A DNA stretch of 64,000 nt, from assembly GCA_903813345.2 (NCBI GenBank), contig CAIIXF020000001.1:48749885-48813884 (forward strand), written 5' to 3'. Shown here piece by piece: positions 13,101-28,100 of this stretch (the first letter of the stretch is position 1; every line of letters starts with the position of its first letter). The stretch comes from Owenia fusiformis. Lineage: Eukaryota > Annelida > Polychaeta > Sabellida > Oweniidae. Below the pieces are notes generated by a model, which saw nothing but the letters and a program-made list of their open reading frames with translations, was not told the DNA's origin and did no database searches. The position numbers were made by a program, and so were the translations under genes.

Positions 13101-16100
13101 CAACATCTGTAACAAATGGCTGGTGATGACATTTTGCATATTGATGCCTTGTTAATATTTTATTCTAATGTGAACCAAATATGACCAGTAACTGACTAAA
13201 AAGGGTAAGGAGAATGATGACCTCATTCATTAGAAAATTCTAAATCTTACATATCGCCTTAGGAACCTTTTCCTCTTAGGTAATAACTTACTAGATCACC
13301 TTGTCCCTGATTTATGATAGTGATTACATATACATTGAGACATGAATTCTTGATTCGCCAAGTAATGAAATCTATCATTACGTAAAGGGAGTATTATTTC
13401 AATCCAAGGAATGGCCTATTGAATCATAATCAAATCACTAGCAACCAGACAAACTATTAATTGTAGCAATCCAAGTTAATTCCTACCAATGTAACTCTCG
13501 AGTTTGATTCTTGTTTGCAGTTGATAATGTTGCCTGGAAGTAATCTGTCTATCTATAAGATGCATGCAAAGCATTTCATTACTGAGACCATCTGCTTCAA
13601 AAATCAGCTCAATTTTTGTTGTTGAACTTGAAATAATTGTTAATGATGAATTCAGGATTGCTATTTTAGTATATATTATCCAGTGTTTGAGTCATTTCTC
13701 ATTCGTATTTCTCCCTGAGTGGCTATAAAAGTCTTGTTCCCCCAAGAAAGTAACTGTCTTTTACCTTAAATAATTGACCATCTTGTATGATGGAATGAGA
13801 TCAGTGGGACCTTATATCAAGTATTGGTTTGGTAAGTATTACAATGGACTATCTCAGTTCCAAGAATATACCATGTCTATATTGATTTTATTTGTCGTAA
13901 GATGTTAAAAAGGACATCATTGCTCCTGGATAGCACATGCCAAGAAAATAATTGAAATGAAGGTAGATGAAGTACAGGACTTTAAGTTAATGCCACTTTG
14001 CATTGCAAATGTTGAACTAAGGATGGAGATCTTGTCTATCAATTTTGCATTTTTTTTGCACTTTGCCAAAATTCAAAACTGCTCCCTCTTTCACTCCCCA
14101 AAAATATCATGTATTGCATGTGCAATATTGACATGCTATTTTTTATTTTTTCCTTTATAGCGAGACAGGGACAATGGATGGGAAAAAAGTAACACAATGT
14201 CCAGGGAGAAGGGAGAGCACCATAAAGAAGTGAAAAAACAAGAAATTTGGATTGATGATGAGGTATGGCAATTTAACAATGGCATCTTATATGGATTTCT
14301 TCAATCATACCTTATGGTTTATTACTACAGTAGATATACAGTCATCCTTATACTTTCCTATTTTGACAATTTTAAATCTAAAAAATAATGATTGAAGGAC
14401 TACATTACAAGGAAATAGACAATATACATACCTTAATGTGACTTTTGTATATTTTGATGTTTTTCTGCCATGTTATTCTTTCAAAATTAACATGGCTGAA
14501 GTATTACCTAACTATCTGAAATATATACAAAAGTTAGGGGGGGATATATACAATGTATGCTTCTATTCTATATTTTGATGTTTTTCTGCCATGTTATTCT
14601 TTCAAAATTAACATGGCTGAAGTATTACCTAACTATCTGAAATATATACAAAAGTTAGGGGGGGGATATATACAATGTATGCTTCTATTCTTCCATATGC
14701 TGTTGCAATGTGGTCTTTAGATTGCTTATTTTTGGATCCAGAATTGTGAGGAAGACTGTGTTCATTTATGAGATAGAACAGTGAGGCTTTAGTATTGTGC
14801 TTAGGCTTATCACTGTTATGACCTGCTATAAATCCACAGTATAGTCTTGCATCAAGTTCCCTAACTGTATATTTTTTCTCAAGAAAGTGAGGATATGTGG
14901 AAGAGGATATAGGGGGTTGATGCAAGTTTATTTGTACAAATATCAAGTATTAAAATGATTACATGAACTTGTTTATCATTTTTTATTTCCTTTAGGTTTT
15001 AAAACCTTGTTTTTCTTGTTTAGCAGGATATCACGTAGGTTCAATAGTCCTTGACAGGGTACACAAGTAGATATACCTCATTTTTTATTTTATACAGCCT
15101 CTGAATTACTGTTTCATCCCATGTATGAATTGTTGCATTTGTTTCAATTCTATCAACATCAAAACTGTTGGTGATTTTTAAAATTGGATAAAAGTAATGT
15201 TGGCATTGGGGTACTGAAATACTATATAATTTAGGCTTACACATAAGTTAATGAAAATAGATGCATATCCACATTGAATCAATCTTAGCCAATCCTAATT
15301 TTCTGGATGTCTGTTTTATGATTAAATTCCATAAAACAGCCAATGATTAGGTGCAGCATAGCTCCTATTTTCAATCACAATTTTCGAGGTTAGAATATTT
15401 GTTCTACTCGGCTAACTGCATAAGGTGGTGGTCATGGTGATTAATGAGAAAATGCAATCATACCCTTGAACAAAATACCAAGAGGTTTCCATGATACATT
15501 GAATTCACCAGAAGATGATGGATTAACTAAAGAATTGTATATATTAAATCATTCTTGTATTAGCTATGGGAGTATTTGATACTTGGTTTATGATAAGAAC
15601 TGGGAGTGCTTGAAGAGTCTGAAGTTAGAAAAACATAATACCAAGAAAGTATAGTATCATGGGGAGATCACTGCTAATGCATGCTCAAAATGTCTGAATA
15701 TCAGATACTTTATTCACTTTTTAAGAGAAAGTGAACCTGATGTTTATCTAAGGATGTGAGGCCATTGAGATCATAGATTGTACTGCGTTGTGCAGTGGTT
15801 TGTTCTGACCATGCACTGACTCATTTATATTTTAGCCTATAAGCTGCTGTGATTTGTCATCTTGCCTCATTTAAATTAATAACAGTTGAATACCTCTGGG
15901 AGAACACCATCCATCATGGTACATGTTTCAGTTGTAAATTCGCCCAATCGATACAGCATACATACATATATATATAGAGAGAATAAAACCTATGCTTGTG
16001 TTGTAAGGTTTTTGCTTGCCTATTGAGTAACGATATTACAGAATTGTTCTATTGTCTCCTGACGGAGCCTTCCTTGGGGACCAGACTTATCAAATTCTGG

Positions 16101-19100
16101 CTATGGTTTATTTCCTGACATATACAAGATTACCCTTTATATCTCTATTAGTCATACTACCCTCTTACTGTTATAGATGATTTCTGGGTCAACAGTCTTA
16201 ATCATCTCAAATGAATGAAGTACATCTAATTTATTTGAGTTTTTATGTTACAAGTAAAATGTTAGCATTAAATGTTTCTGGAAATGGAGTCTGATTGGAT
16301 AGAAGCTAAATTGAATGAGTATATTGGAGAGTATATGCAAAGCTAAATTCTTGTAAAGGGTATAATGGATCACTCTCTCTTATTGTCAGGTACAGCTCTG
16401 TTACAGTTTATATACCATCAATAATATAGTGAATGCCCCTTGTGGAATAGCTGATCTCATTATTGCATTAAATGACTCATGTTAACAGACTACTTGATAA
16501 TATTAGCCACAATAGGCAAATTGGAACAAAACTGAAAGATAAGGTGGTTATGAAACTACATCTAATAATGATAGTCTGGGTGTTAAATAGTCTGGGTGTT
16601 AGGTGAATCAATTTCCTAATAGAACAAACTCTAAATAGGGAAATGAGACAAGACATTATTTTGTACTGTGCCAAATGGTGTATTATCTCTTGAAGCCAAA
16701 GGTATTTGGTATGTACAGATATATAATAGGATGTGATCTGTAGTTTTAACTCAATCATAACATAGAGGATTGGCAAGTTAAGTATTGAATAAGCATTGCT
16801 GCAAATTGATTAAATATACTAGATGTTTTAAGATGAATTACCATGGAGATATTTAGATCATTTACTCAAATGTTTGGGATTTTGAGGAATATTATAATAC
16901 AACACTGACAGTCTGAGCCCATGTTGTATCAAATCTCAATCTTTTGTTACCTTGTCACATTGTCAAATACAAGGTCCAAGTCCGATGTTTTGAGATCTTC
17001 GAATCAGCTGTGTCTACTTCTGTCTGATATATACTGATTGATCAGGAAGTCCACAACTTTAAGTACTTACCCTGAGGTCATTAACTGGAATACTTCCCTC
17101 TGAGGTAGAGTAGTCACTTAACAGTTTTGTATTCCACCTATCATAAAGTACAGCAGAGCCTATCTTAAATGAATAACATATATGAATATCTGTCATTGAT
17201 GGATATCAGACTCTTTCCAATGGTTCGAAACTGTTATCGTTAGAGTGTAAGAACATGTATGAAAGGGTAATATTGTTATGTTAGATGTCAAGTCGAGGAC
17301 TTTGTTTATGTTGATTTGCATAGGCCATCATTATCTATGTGATAGGTAACTTAGAATGTTTCAAGTGAATATTAAGCTAATACTGAACAAGCTGCCATAT
17401 CTTGTACTGTGTAGCATTAAGGGTCAGATCAAAAAGTAAACATTCTTGGTTATGAATGAAATTTATAATGGCATTACATTCTGAAAATGATGGTTACCCC
17501 AATACCCCTAGCAGATATAATTCATTAAATCATAACTCATGTACTGGGAATTATTATTTTTATCCAACAACTGAAGTAGTTCTGAAAATGATGGTTACCC
17601 CCTCGCAGATTAATTCATTAAATCATAACTCATTTGCTAGGCATCATTGTTTTTGTCCAACCCCTGAGGTAATTCTGAAAATGATGGTTACCCCCTAGCA
17701 GATATAATTCATTAAATCATAACTCATTTGCTGGGCATCATTGTTTTTATCCAACCCTTGAGGTAGTTCTGGAGTGTTGTCTTGTGTTAGAGAATTGCAA
17801 TAGCAGATAATCATGACTTCTAAACCACTCATTTGATTTAATACAGGGGTCTGGCATTTGTTTCACTTGCTCTAATGTAATATCCTGAGCTATGTAGGTC
17901 TTGTTTGAATCTTAAGGTTTCATGTCTTGCTTTCGTCTAATTTGTTATTTTTCACTGAAGAAAATACCATGTTATATAATACTGCAGGCCTGTTGCAAGC
18001 TTTTTCCAAGGGGGTTCACTTTTAGAAAAAATCCAGGAGGCTTCATATTTATATTTATTTGACTTTGGTCCACAGTTATTTGAAAAGTGCTCAGATTAGA
18101 AAACTGCATGGTTTTGAAAGAAATTTTGGATAGGGGTACTGGTTTTCAGTAACATTATGAACCTGTATACTCCATTTTTGAATTTTTTAAACATTAATAC
18201 CCTGATTGTTAATTTACCAGAGACCTGGGGAATTGAGATATGAAAATATAATAGTAAATTTAAATGCAATTAATACAATTCACATTACCATAAATTGAGG
18301 GTCTCATTAGTTTTTATCCATGTATAATTGAGCCAGCCACTAAGGGAAATAGCTAATATAGTTTGCTTTTTTGCTTCACACTATTATGAAATGTGATTCC
18401 TCTTGAGGTACAGTATTATAGCAGGGAACCGGATGATTGCAATTGATGCCTTACCATAAGCATCAACTATTCATTGATTTCCTATCAGGTTGCTCATCAT
18501 TACGATCCATGATCTATGCCCGGTTTATAGATTTGGGGAATGAGGCTGAAAATGAGACTGTTGCATCATGGAATTGTTTGTTATGATTGATTAATTGGTG
18601 TAACGTGGCAGGAAAAACAGTGAATTATTCACTTTTTATTGTTCGATATGATGACTCATAGGAAGAATTACCCAGGCAACCATGACTCACAGAAGGAACT
18701 ACCCTGGTTTCCAAGGTAGCATATGCCGATTCACCTTTTGCTGCAAGCTCTTACTTATATTGCTACAGAATTTGACATGAAATTTTATATAATCGCATGT
18801 CTTAAAGATGTGTGTGTATAATTTTGAATTCTCATTTTTCAATGCAGATTTATGAGACAGTCTTTTAATTCTAAGCTTCTCATTATTTTCTCTGGATATG
18901 GTGAGAGACAGTACTTTATGGTACAATGTATTTACAAAGAAATGAGTTAGTTCTTTAGGGAGTTCATATAAACTTCCAATAGAAATTAATAAAACTAATC
19001 CTGTCTGTCCAGAACTTCTCCACACTGAACTTTCAATAATGTTAACATAGTGATTGAGTCTTGGCTGGTCTTTTATACAGAGAATATCAACAGTGAATTC

Positions 19101-22100
19101 TTGCTATGGCTGCAACATTATATAGGATACAATTTTGATATACTGGTTGCTATAGTGATTTGAGAGTGCCCTTTAGGTTCAGTACCTTTTGAAAGACATT
19201 TTAGCACATAAATGAAAAACATTTGTGATATTTTAAGTCACTGTGAATCTGTAATTTTGTAAAAGCTTTCTAGTTGATAGAAAGTGAAACTACAATAGTC
19301 AGAGGATATTGAACTAGTGGTTTGCTCAGGGTAAAAAATTGTAGCAATGTGATTTAGATACATGTACTGAAATAGAGCTGATACGTTGTTACACAATGTA
19401 TTGGTTAAAAGAGTGCAAGAAAAATAACAAGATTAGGGCCACTTAAAGTGTTAGAAATGAGAATCCAGCTGGTACTTTACTGATTAGTACCAAAAAACAA
19501 GAACTCAACATTCAGCACGTCCAAACTCTTACATTCTGGTCATATTCTGGGTCATGGTTGTTTCTATCATTTCCTCTGTAAAGAACAAAGACATAAAAGA
19601 TATTTAAAGTATTCATTTAAACATGAACATGTTGTTATAATTGAATCATATTTTTGTACTTATCTCAATAAAGAAATTGTTTTTCCATTTTGCAGGATGG
19701 AATGCATTACCATTTTCCTTGAGTGAATAGTCCTTCTAGTTATCTAAGTATCCTTCATTGATCTCTTAATTCTTTTCTTCAGAAAGTAACTAAGAGACCC
19801 CGATGGTCTTTCCTCTACAGGCTCAGCTATTATGAATCTTCAAGTAGCGGTGATGATGGTAAAACAATAACATTGAAAATGCATCAACTAGAACCTCATC
19901 ATACCTGGAGGGTTCAATTTTGTTTTCATATACACACAGACAATGTCATACATGTTATTATGAAAGACCCCTCACTACTTTTGTATACGATAAGAATAAC
20001 CCCAAACCTTATTTTATTTATATTGCTGGTAAATGAATTCAACAATGTTACTTTCAGTTTTTGAAGGTTTGATCATTTTTTCGTATCACTTAAATAAGTC
20101 TTATCCTGAAAAGAAATTTATTTTTTAACTGAGAGCCCTTAAAAAACGTGTTTCTCTTCACTTTTATATTTAATTGGCACACTTTAGTTGAGATATTTGA
20201 TGAGTGAATCCTCTAGGGTGAAGGCCATACATATGATAAGCTTCTAGTGGTGCATTTAAATGTGACTTAATTTTGTTTTTTATTCATTTCTCCATTACAT
20301 ATTTCTAGATTAAGATGGAATGCAGCTGTTAAGGGAATGACTAAATACACTAAAAAGTGTATTGAGATCATTTCTTTTAATCGTTATTGTATCATTTTTG
20401 AATATGTTTCCAGTATGTTGATTTATTTTCAGGCATGCCATATTTGTTTATTTTTTGTTTCTGTTAGGTATTTTCCCATGTAACTAGATGCTGAAAATAT
20501 GTAATTTTGGCAGAAAGTGATTTCCACTTTTGCCTCTTGGGCAACTTCATTTATTGACGCAGCAGAAGTTAGGATTTTATTAGATTTGGCCGAAACACAA
20601 CTACTGTAGAGAGATCTGTTTTATACCTCCCAAGACTCCGTATCAAAATCAGTAAATCTGGAATCCAGCTCATCTAAAAATAAGTTCATAGTACTAAGTT
20701 ATCTAGTTTCTTATCTCATTTATGAGTTATAATCATTGATTTTGGAAGTATAGGAAACAGAAATGGGGTTTACCACTTAGCTTGGTATTTGAATGCAGCT
20801 AATTCTATGAATGTCCTTGATGCAAATGAAATATTTGATTCGTAGAAACAAGGTTGTATTAAGCTTCATTATTAATCATTATCATTGTGATTTATTCATG
20901 TTTTCATCCCTAGCTTTTTATTATGAATTTCGCCAAGTTAAGCCCATTCATAAGGCATGACCCACCACTGCATGTTGTTGTGTTTATTTGCAATATTTAA
21001 GCATTATGTTCTGTTGGTTAGGATGAGGGAAGTGGGCCAGATGATAGAGTAGATCCTACCACAGATGACGAGGACATGTGGGATGAAGATGGTCCTTCAG
21101 GTCATGGTATGAATGATGATGAAGAAGGAGATATGGGCTCAGGAAAAGGTATGCAGTTATATGATATTTTGTTGTCTATATGTAATACAGTATGATATCC
21201 TCTTCTGGTGGTGTTTTCTGAAATAATTATGCTAATTACAAGCTAGGTTTAGTGTGTCACCACATGTATCTCTCACAGTATCAATATCATAGGTAGCATC
21301 CACGTGATCAAAGGCGCATGCTATGATGCCTATATCAGTGGCTGTTTTTTACTTCAAAATGTGCCAATTTCTCATTTTCAAGTGAGAACAAATTAGTTTT
21401 CAAGTGGCTGTAACCCAATTTTCAAAACCTCAAGTAGACCCAGCATCCACTTTTTAATGCCATGGAGATCACTACTATATTTATTCTGTATTGCCAAATT
21501 CTGATACTGTCAGACTGAGCACATAGTATAATAGCTACAATGAGGGCTGTACCATGTGTTATTCTGTTCACTTATTTTGTATTGTCAGATCGTGGTAGTA
21601 CTATCCGGTGTGGCATACCATCGTTACTTGATCCATGGCTGAAAGAATACACCGGTTTAACAGTATGGTAGCATACAGTATGATGCGTATAGCAGGCCTT
21701 TGACCTATCATGGATTCTACCTATGTATTTTCTGTGAAGAACATCGTAATGATTATATGGAAATTATACACGGAATTATTGATCAAGTCAAGTCTTAGAT
21801 GGATCATGTCAAATGATATGACACATCATGAAAACTTGTTGCTAAATTTATCAGAATGGGAACAAGATGATACCGTGCTAATTAGTGTTATAAACTAGGG
21901 AGATAATGTCAATTACACCCCTGGGAAGAAAAGTTCTTGGTTTACACCTAGCTAGATCACACCTAGGTGTATACCAGGGCTGGATATATCTCCCTAGATA
22001 AATGCTTACGCTGGATTTAGAATCATAGGATAATAATTGTTGTATTCATGGGAAGGCATTCTACAGTTCCACATCTGTTATTGAAGATTTTGTAGTGAAA

Positions 22101-25100
22101 AATCAGTGGTCAGGCAATCAATCAGTGGTCAGAGATAATCAATCGGAAGTCTGAAATTTAATCATCGTTCATATCAAATTCAATAGATGAATTCTGTCTT
22201 TCTTTGGGAAATATTTTCTGCTTTAACTTTCTCGTTATTTTTGGCCCAAATGTAAGAGCTTCACTTCTTACATGTACATGAACATGATGACTTTCAAAAA
22301 TGAAAAACAAACATTTTATCATTCTTAACACTATGATCAATTAGTCAAGTCTGCTAAGCTCTCAAAGTCTGCAAATCTTCTTTAACATTTGTGGAAGATA
22401 TAATGTGCATGAATCTTATAGTACTTTTATGTGTACAATTTGTGTGATGGGGAAAACATCAAAGGTATCACCATGCTTTACACCAAGATGCTCTCCCAGT
22501 TAGGTTAAGATATTCACTTTGAACTAAAGAGTCGGTTTAATACATGGGATTAGAAACCTTTTAAAGGCTTCATATTGGTTACATACAATGGTATCAGAGT
22601 TAGGGAAATTCCAGAAAGAAGACCATCTTATCAATATATTTATCTATTCCGGGTCAAGAATAAACGGATTCAAAAAAGATAAGTCTGAAGCTTTGAGAAT
22701 AACAGCATTTTCAGCAGATGGGAACGTCTCCTGATATTGAAGCATCTGTAATGTAGACATCTCTTTGTTATATTTTCTATCATATTCTCCACTTTAATAT
22801 GAGATATCAAATGACAATATCACATCTCAACTTTGAAAGACCTCTTGTATATTATATACAATATAAGATATTGAGTTTTAGCATTGTAGCCTGGAGTTTT
22901 AGCATTGTAGCCTGGAAATCAAACTTTGATCGGCTCGTCTCAAGAAATATCAGGTTCTCGGTTTATTAATGTGAGTATAATTATGACTAAAACCAGCTAA
23001 GCAAACCTCAGATATCAGATTATATGAATTATTGGAAAAGATCTAAGTTGCGGCTCTGTGTTTAGATTGGAATGTCTACACAGTGTTGTTACAAATGATA
23101 TATTATGAAATAGTACCTCATACCCAATACCAATATACAACTTGGAATTAATAGAAACATACTAACATGGAGTCCTATGAAATGTCATATTGCAACTGGA
23201 AGAGTCGGCTAGCTCTTATGTTCCAGAAATGTTAAGTTTCAAGCAGTATATCTTGATATACACTATATAGGATACTCTATAGAGAGCAATAGAAATTTAA
23301 TTATTTATATTATATCCTTTTCTGAACGTGTTTACTCTGTTATTGGTTCAGTTAAAACACCTTACTGATAAAAAGCCTATGTTGCGCACACCTTACCAGC
23401 AAACATCTCTTGTAAATACCTTACCAGCGAACATCTCTTGTAAATACCTTACCAGCAAACATCTCTTGTAAATACCTTACCAGCGAACATCTCTTGTAAA
23501 TACCTTACCAGCAAATATCTCTTGTAAATACCTTACAAGCAAACATCTCTTGTAAATACCTTACAAGCAAACATCTCTTGTTAATACCTTACCAGCGAAC
23601 ATCTCTTGTAAATATCTTACCAGCAAACAACTCTTGTAAATACCTTACCAGCAAACATCTCTTGTAAATACCTTACCAGCGAACATCTCTTGTAAATACC
23701 TTACCAGCGAACATCTCTTGTAAATACCTTACCAGCAAACATCTCTTGTAAATACCTTACCAGCAAACATCTCTTGTAATACCCTGCATGCAGAGTCTAG
23801 TTAAACTACACTCTGCCTAGTAGAGACCATATTACAGTTTAGTAGCTTATCCCCCACGACGGGTACCGGTGACAGTTTGGGTAAAATTGACATACGCGCT
23901 GACCTTTCTTCCACCAATCAGCGAGCTTGATGAAACATACGCCAAATGCGTTCTAATTAAATATGCGCGTGTCATTGGTCAATTCCGGGCTCAAGGATGA
24001 CGTCAGAAGGAATGACCATATATAGAACGTCGGTCAAATTTGGCCGACGAACACTGATCAGTGCGGTGAGTTCACAGGTTTATTTTAGTTTGAAAGAGTG
24101 AAGACGAAGCTCTCTTTGAAGAAGTGAAGTCAAACGAATGCAAAGGGTACTCTTGTAAATACTTTACCAGCAAACATCTCTCATTTCATTAAATGATATG
24201 TACCAGATGCACAAATATTACTCAAAGAGAATCATATTAAAAACAAAATTATATGTTATTACTGATCCAATTGTGTCACAAGACAATTTTTAAAGGCTCT
24301 ACTGAATGCACATGTAGTTTGATGTACCCATTCATTCTCTGTTGATCTGAATACCAGGTGAAACTAAATGTTGATTTCAACTTTCATTTATCTATCGCCA
24401 TATATCATACTGACGTTTATATTAAGCTTCTCTGTGTACTTTGGTTTTAATAAGTGCTCATGTTTTTACTTTAACCTAAAACTAAAAGGTTCTTAGTTTT
24501 GCATTTAATTATGAAAAATCAGAGAGAGAAAATGATAAAAACAGAAAATGTAAATGTTATTAGAACATGCTTATGATTCTAAATCATTCAGGAAACAGGA
24601 AATAGTTTTCTTAAAATTTTTGAAAGCAAATGGATATAAATAAAACATTTCCTATAATGGCATTTTCAGTTTAAGAAGGACATGTTTTGATTATACACAT
24701 GTCATTTGAAAAGCTCTGTTTAAATCTACCTACGCTAGTTCAAATGATTGATTTCAGTTTTGAAGAGAATGTATTAGGCCACTATATTTTGGCTTAGATT
24801 TTTGTATCCTATGAAAAGAAATATATTTTCAAAACAATCTACATATTATATATTACAATGTAATTCCTATTTTCAAAAATGTCTACAAGTCTTCAGTCAT
24901 TTAATTCAATTTGTCAGTGTGTGACTGTTTGTGCAAGTTTGGCTCAAATTTTGGTCTAAACTGAGGCAGAAGCGTGTAAATTGAGTCTACTATTTCAAAA
25001 TTTGAAAGGTCGCAAGAACATTGATATCCATATTAGTCATCAGTCTTAGCATTCACATTTTATCATTTCCGTTCTCTGTAGTTTTCTGTCACAGCATGCT

Positions 25101-28100
25101 TAAGAATAAAGACATTCTTTGGTTCAAAGCTACACAATGCGAAAGAATAAAAATACATAAATCAACTGATTGCTTCAACACTTCTATAGAGAATCACATG
25201 TGTGAAGGACATTAATGGTAAACTCTTTGCCATGTATTCTCCTGGTTCTAATAGCTGACTAATAAGAGGTGTAAAGGAGTGAACCTTTGCCCTATCAAAC
25301 ACAATCTTTAATATGTTGAGCTTGTTACCTCTTATCACTCTTAATTCCATGTATTCCCCTGTTTAACAACTCCTTTCCTTTATTCCTGGGATTTCTATAT
25401 GATTTAGAGTATTGCAACTTCATTATCAGAAATTAATGTATTCTGCTCTAATTGATTTCCCGTTATACATTATTTTAGTGAGATAAAATATCACCATCGT
25501 GACATTTTGATAAGCATTAACACTGTGTTGACAATATACCATAGAAATGAACTTCCCTTTCCCTTATGAAATGCCAATATACCAAAATAGAAAGTCATTT
25601 GATATAAGAAAAATATGGTGAACGGGAAAACCTAATGAAGCTCTCAGGTAACACCTGAGAATCTATTATTTAGTATCGGAAAAAACAAAATGAATAAGCT
25701 ATTATTACCATCATTGAATGTTTCCTTTCATCTGTTGTTTTAGAACGAATAAAAGTACTTCACATTCGAATAATTCTCTTTGGTTTTTGTATCAAACCAA
25801 GCCTGATTCAGATTATTTAGTCTATGGTATTCATTATGTTGTTATTCGGCAAAATTGCTCGAACAGAAATGTTATGTTAAGTCAAATCTAATGGTTACAA
25901 AGTACAGTAAAAAACGCTAATAAAATCAGGCTATAATTTGGTCATCTGAAAGCTTCTATTATTTCCGAAGGACCTGACCTGAATTCATTATAACGTTATT
26001 GGAATGAACTGTGGGGTTAACCACAATCTTTTCAGTATACTGGACAGGAATATTCATACAGAAAGACAAATTGACAATGCATATTAGAGCTATACTTTCT
26101 CCAAGATCTTTTAGAATATTGATAATGCATATTGTATTAGAGCCATACTTTCTCCAAGATCTTTTAGAATATTTTTCTCTTGTTACATCGTTTTCTGCCA
26201 ATGTGATTTCATATCTACGTTATTATTTTTCTATAAGGAACAGAGTATAGTACTCGAGTATTCTATAGTTAGCTCCAGGATGTGTGTTTTGACCATGACA
26301 TAATTGACCTAACATGATGTGGGATGTTAAACTAAACCCCATGGTGACTTTAGCATATGGCAAATTATCAGTATTGCATACATAAATTCTCATTGCTATT
26401 TTTGTTGTTGATGATATTCGGCATCATATTTTGTTAAGTAAGTGTATCAATAAGAGTCCATGGGGTAGAGTAAAAGGCTGATAATTGGTATGGCGATAAT
26501 TACTGACCTTAACAAGTACTTCTTGAGACATATCTTCTATATTCGAAGTCGTAAACTCCAAAAGTTAATTAATATCTGACAATTTTATTTGTAAATTGTA
26601 TTTCAAATGTCATGAGCATCAAATTAAAGCAAATTGAATGAGACAACTGTTTAATCATTAATGCTATGGGGAAATTATTTCATGTCACTGCAGGGTATTT
26701 GTTCAAATATAACCTTTTACTCCCCACACAAACCCTTCCTGACTGGGAGAGCATAATTTTTACCCCACGTACCCTTCCTGTCTGTGGGAGAGCATAAGTT
26801 GTAGAACATGGTGTAAACAGAATTTTATGATTTTTGTGCAAATAGTATTACAATTAAGCAGTCTTACGTATAAGGTTGAATAATTGCTCATAAATTGATG
26901 TTGAGAGGCAATTTTTCACTTTGGATGTAAGACTGTTGTCAGATCAGATCTGTCATATATGCTTGTGAGTACCATGACCCAAAATCGCTTTAATAGTACA
27001 AGATGTAGTCTTTTATCAAGTCTGTGTTATTCCATCCCTTGAAAGTAGACCCCAAAAATAGGAAAAATCTGTCAGTCAGAAAATCAACATTTGGAAACCA
27101 AAACAAAATTAATTAAATTTTTCCATTGGTGCCATTTAGACAATAGTATCCATTATCATTGATGATATACAGTTTGGCAGTAACTTTGGATCTCAATTTA
27201 TAGAAGTAGATATGTATTTCAGAAATCTATAAATTGATTTCCAATATTTGTAAATCTCCTTTACCTTACCAAGTCGATCATGTAAGTTGGTAATGATAAC
27301 TGACATGTTCTGGCAAACAGATACAGTCTTGATGCAGACCTACATGACATGTTATTGCATGGGGTGCCTAGGTAATAGTTGTTGTTTATTATATTCTAGA
27401 TATGAGTTCCAAGCCCACCGATGATGAAGATATGTTTGAAGGATCAGCAGGTGAGAGACTTATAAGGGTTGTGATCGGGAAATACAATGTACATTCATGG
27501 GACAGTCAAATTAAGTTGCTCCTGGTACATGGTGGAATGGTCAAATTAGCCCTCTGTTTCTTCATTGTGACACACCTAAGAGCTTGCTAAATTTAACACC
27601 TGTTTTTAAGGAAACCTATTTATTGTTTTTCTTCAATTTGACTGCCTTGAATTCCGAGATATCCTCAAATAATAAATTTGTTATTAACTGTATATGTATG
27701 TTTACCATATAACCATGTAGTATCAAGCTAACAGCAAGGGGTTCTCCATATTAGTTTACTTCTGCCTTGATTTCACATTATAAGACATGGTAGGGTGTTT
27801 GCTGTAGTTCGAATATTTCTTCAATATTATTCTCAAGCGTAGATGGTGTATTTATTTGTGGTTCAAGAGACAATGTACAGGTTGTTTGCTTTGCCTGTTT
27901 ATGCTCAGTTTTAGACTTTGCGGTCAAATTCCAGAATGGGTTGGTTTGAGATAAGTAACCATAGAGATTAGTTTCTGTAATTCCTGGTTTGGTGTGGCTT
28001 TGGGTTTTATTTTGAAATTGATGAAACTCAAAATAACTTTTTGATCAAAACGTTACAATTGCATCCTGTTGATGAACCCCTGGTGATTTACATAAACTTA

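Noticed and set aside
17456-17698. 80-codon frame with internal repeats
   Set aside because: Follows a DNA tandem repeat whose period changes (102 then 92 bases) and breaks the frame.
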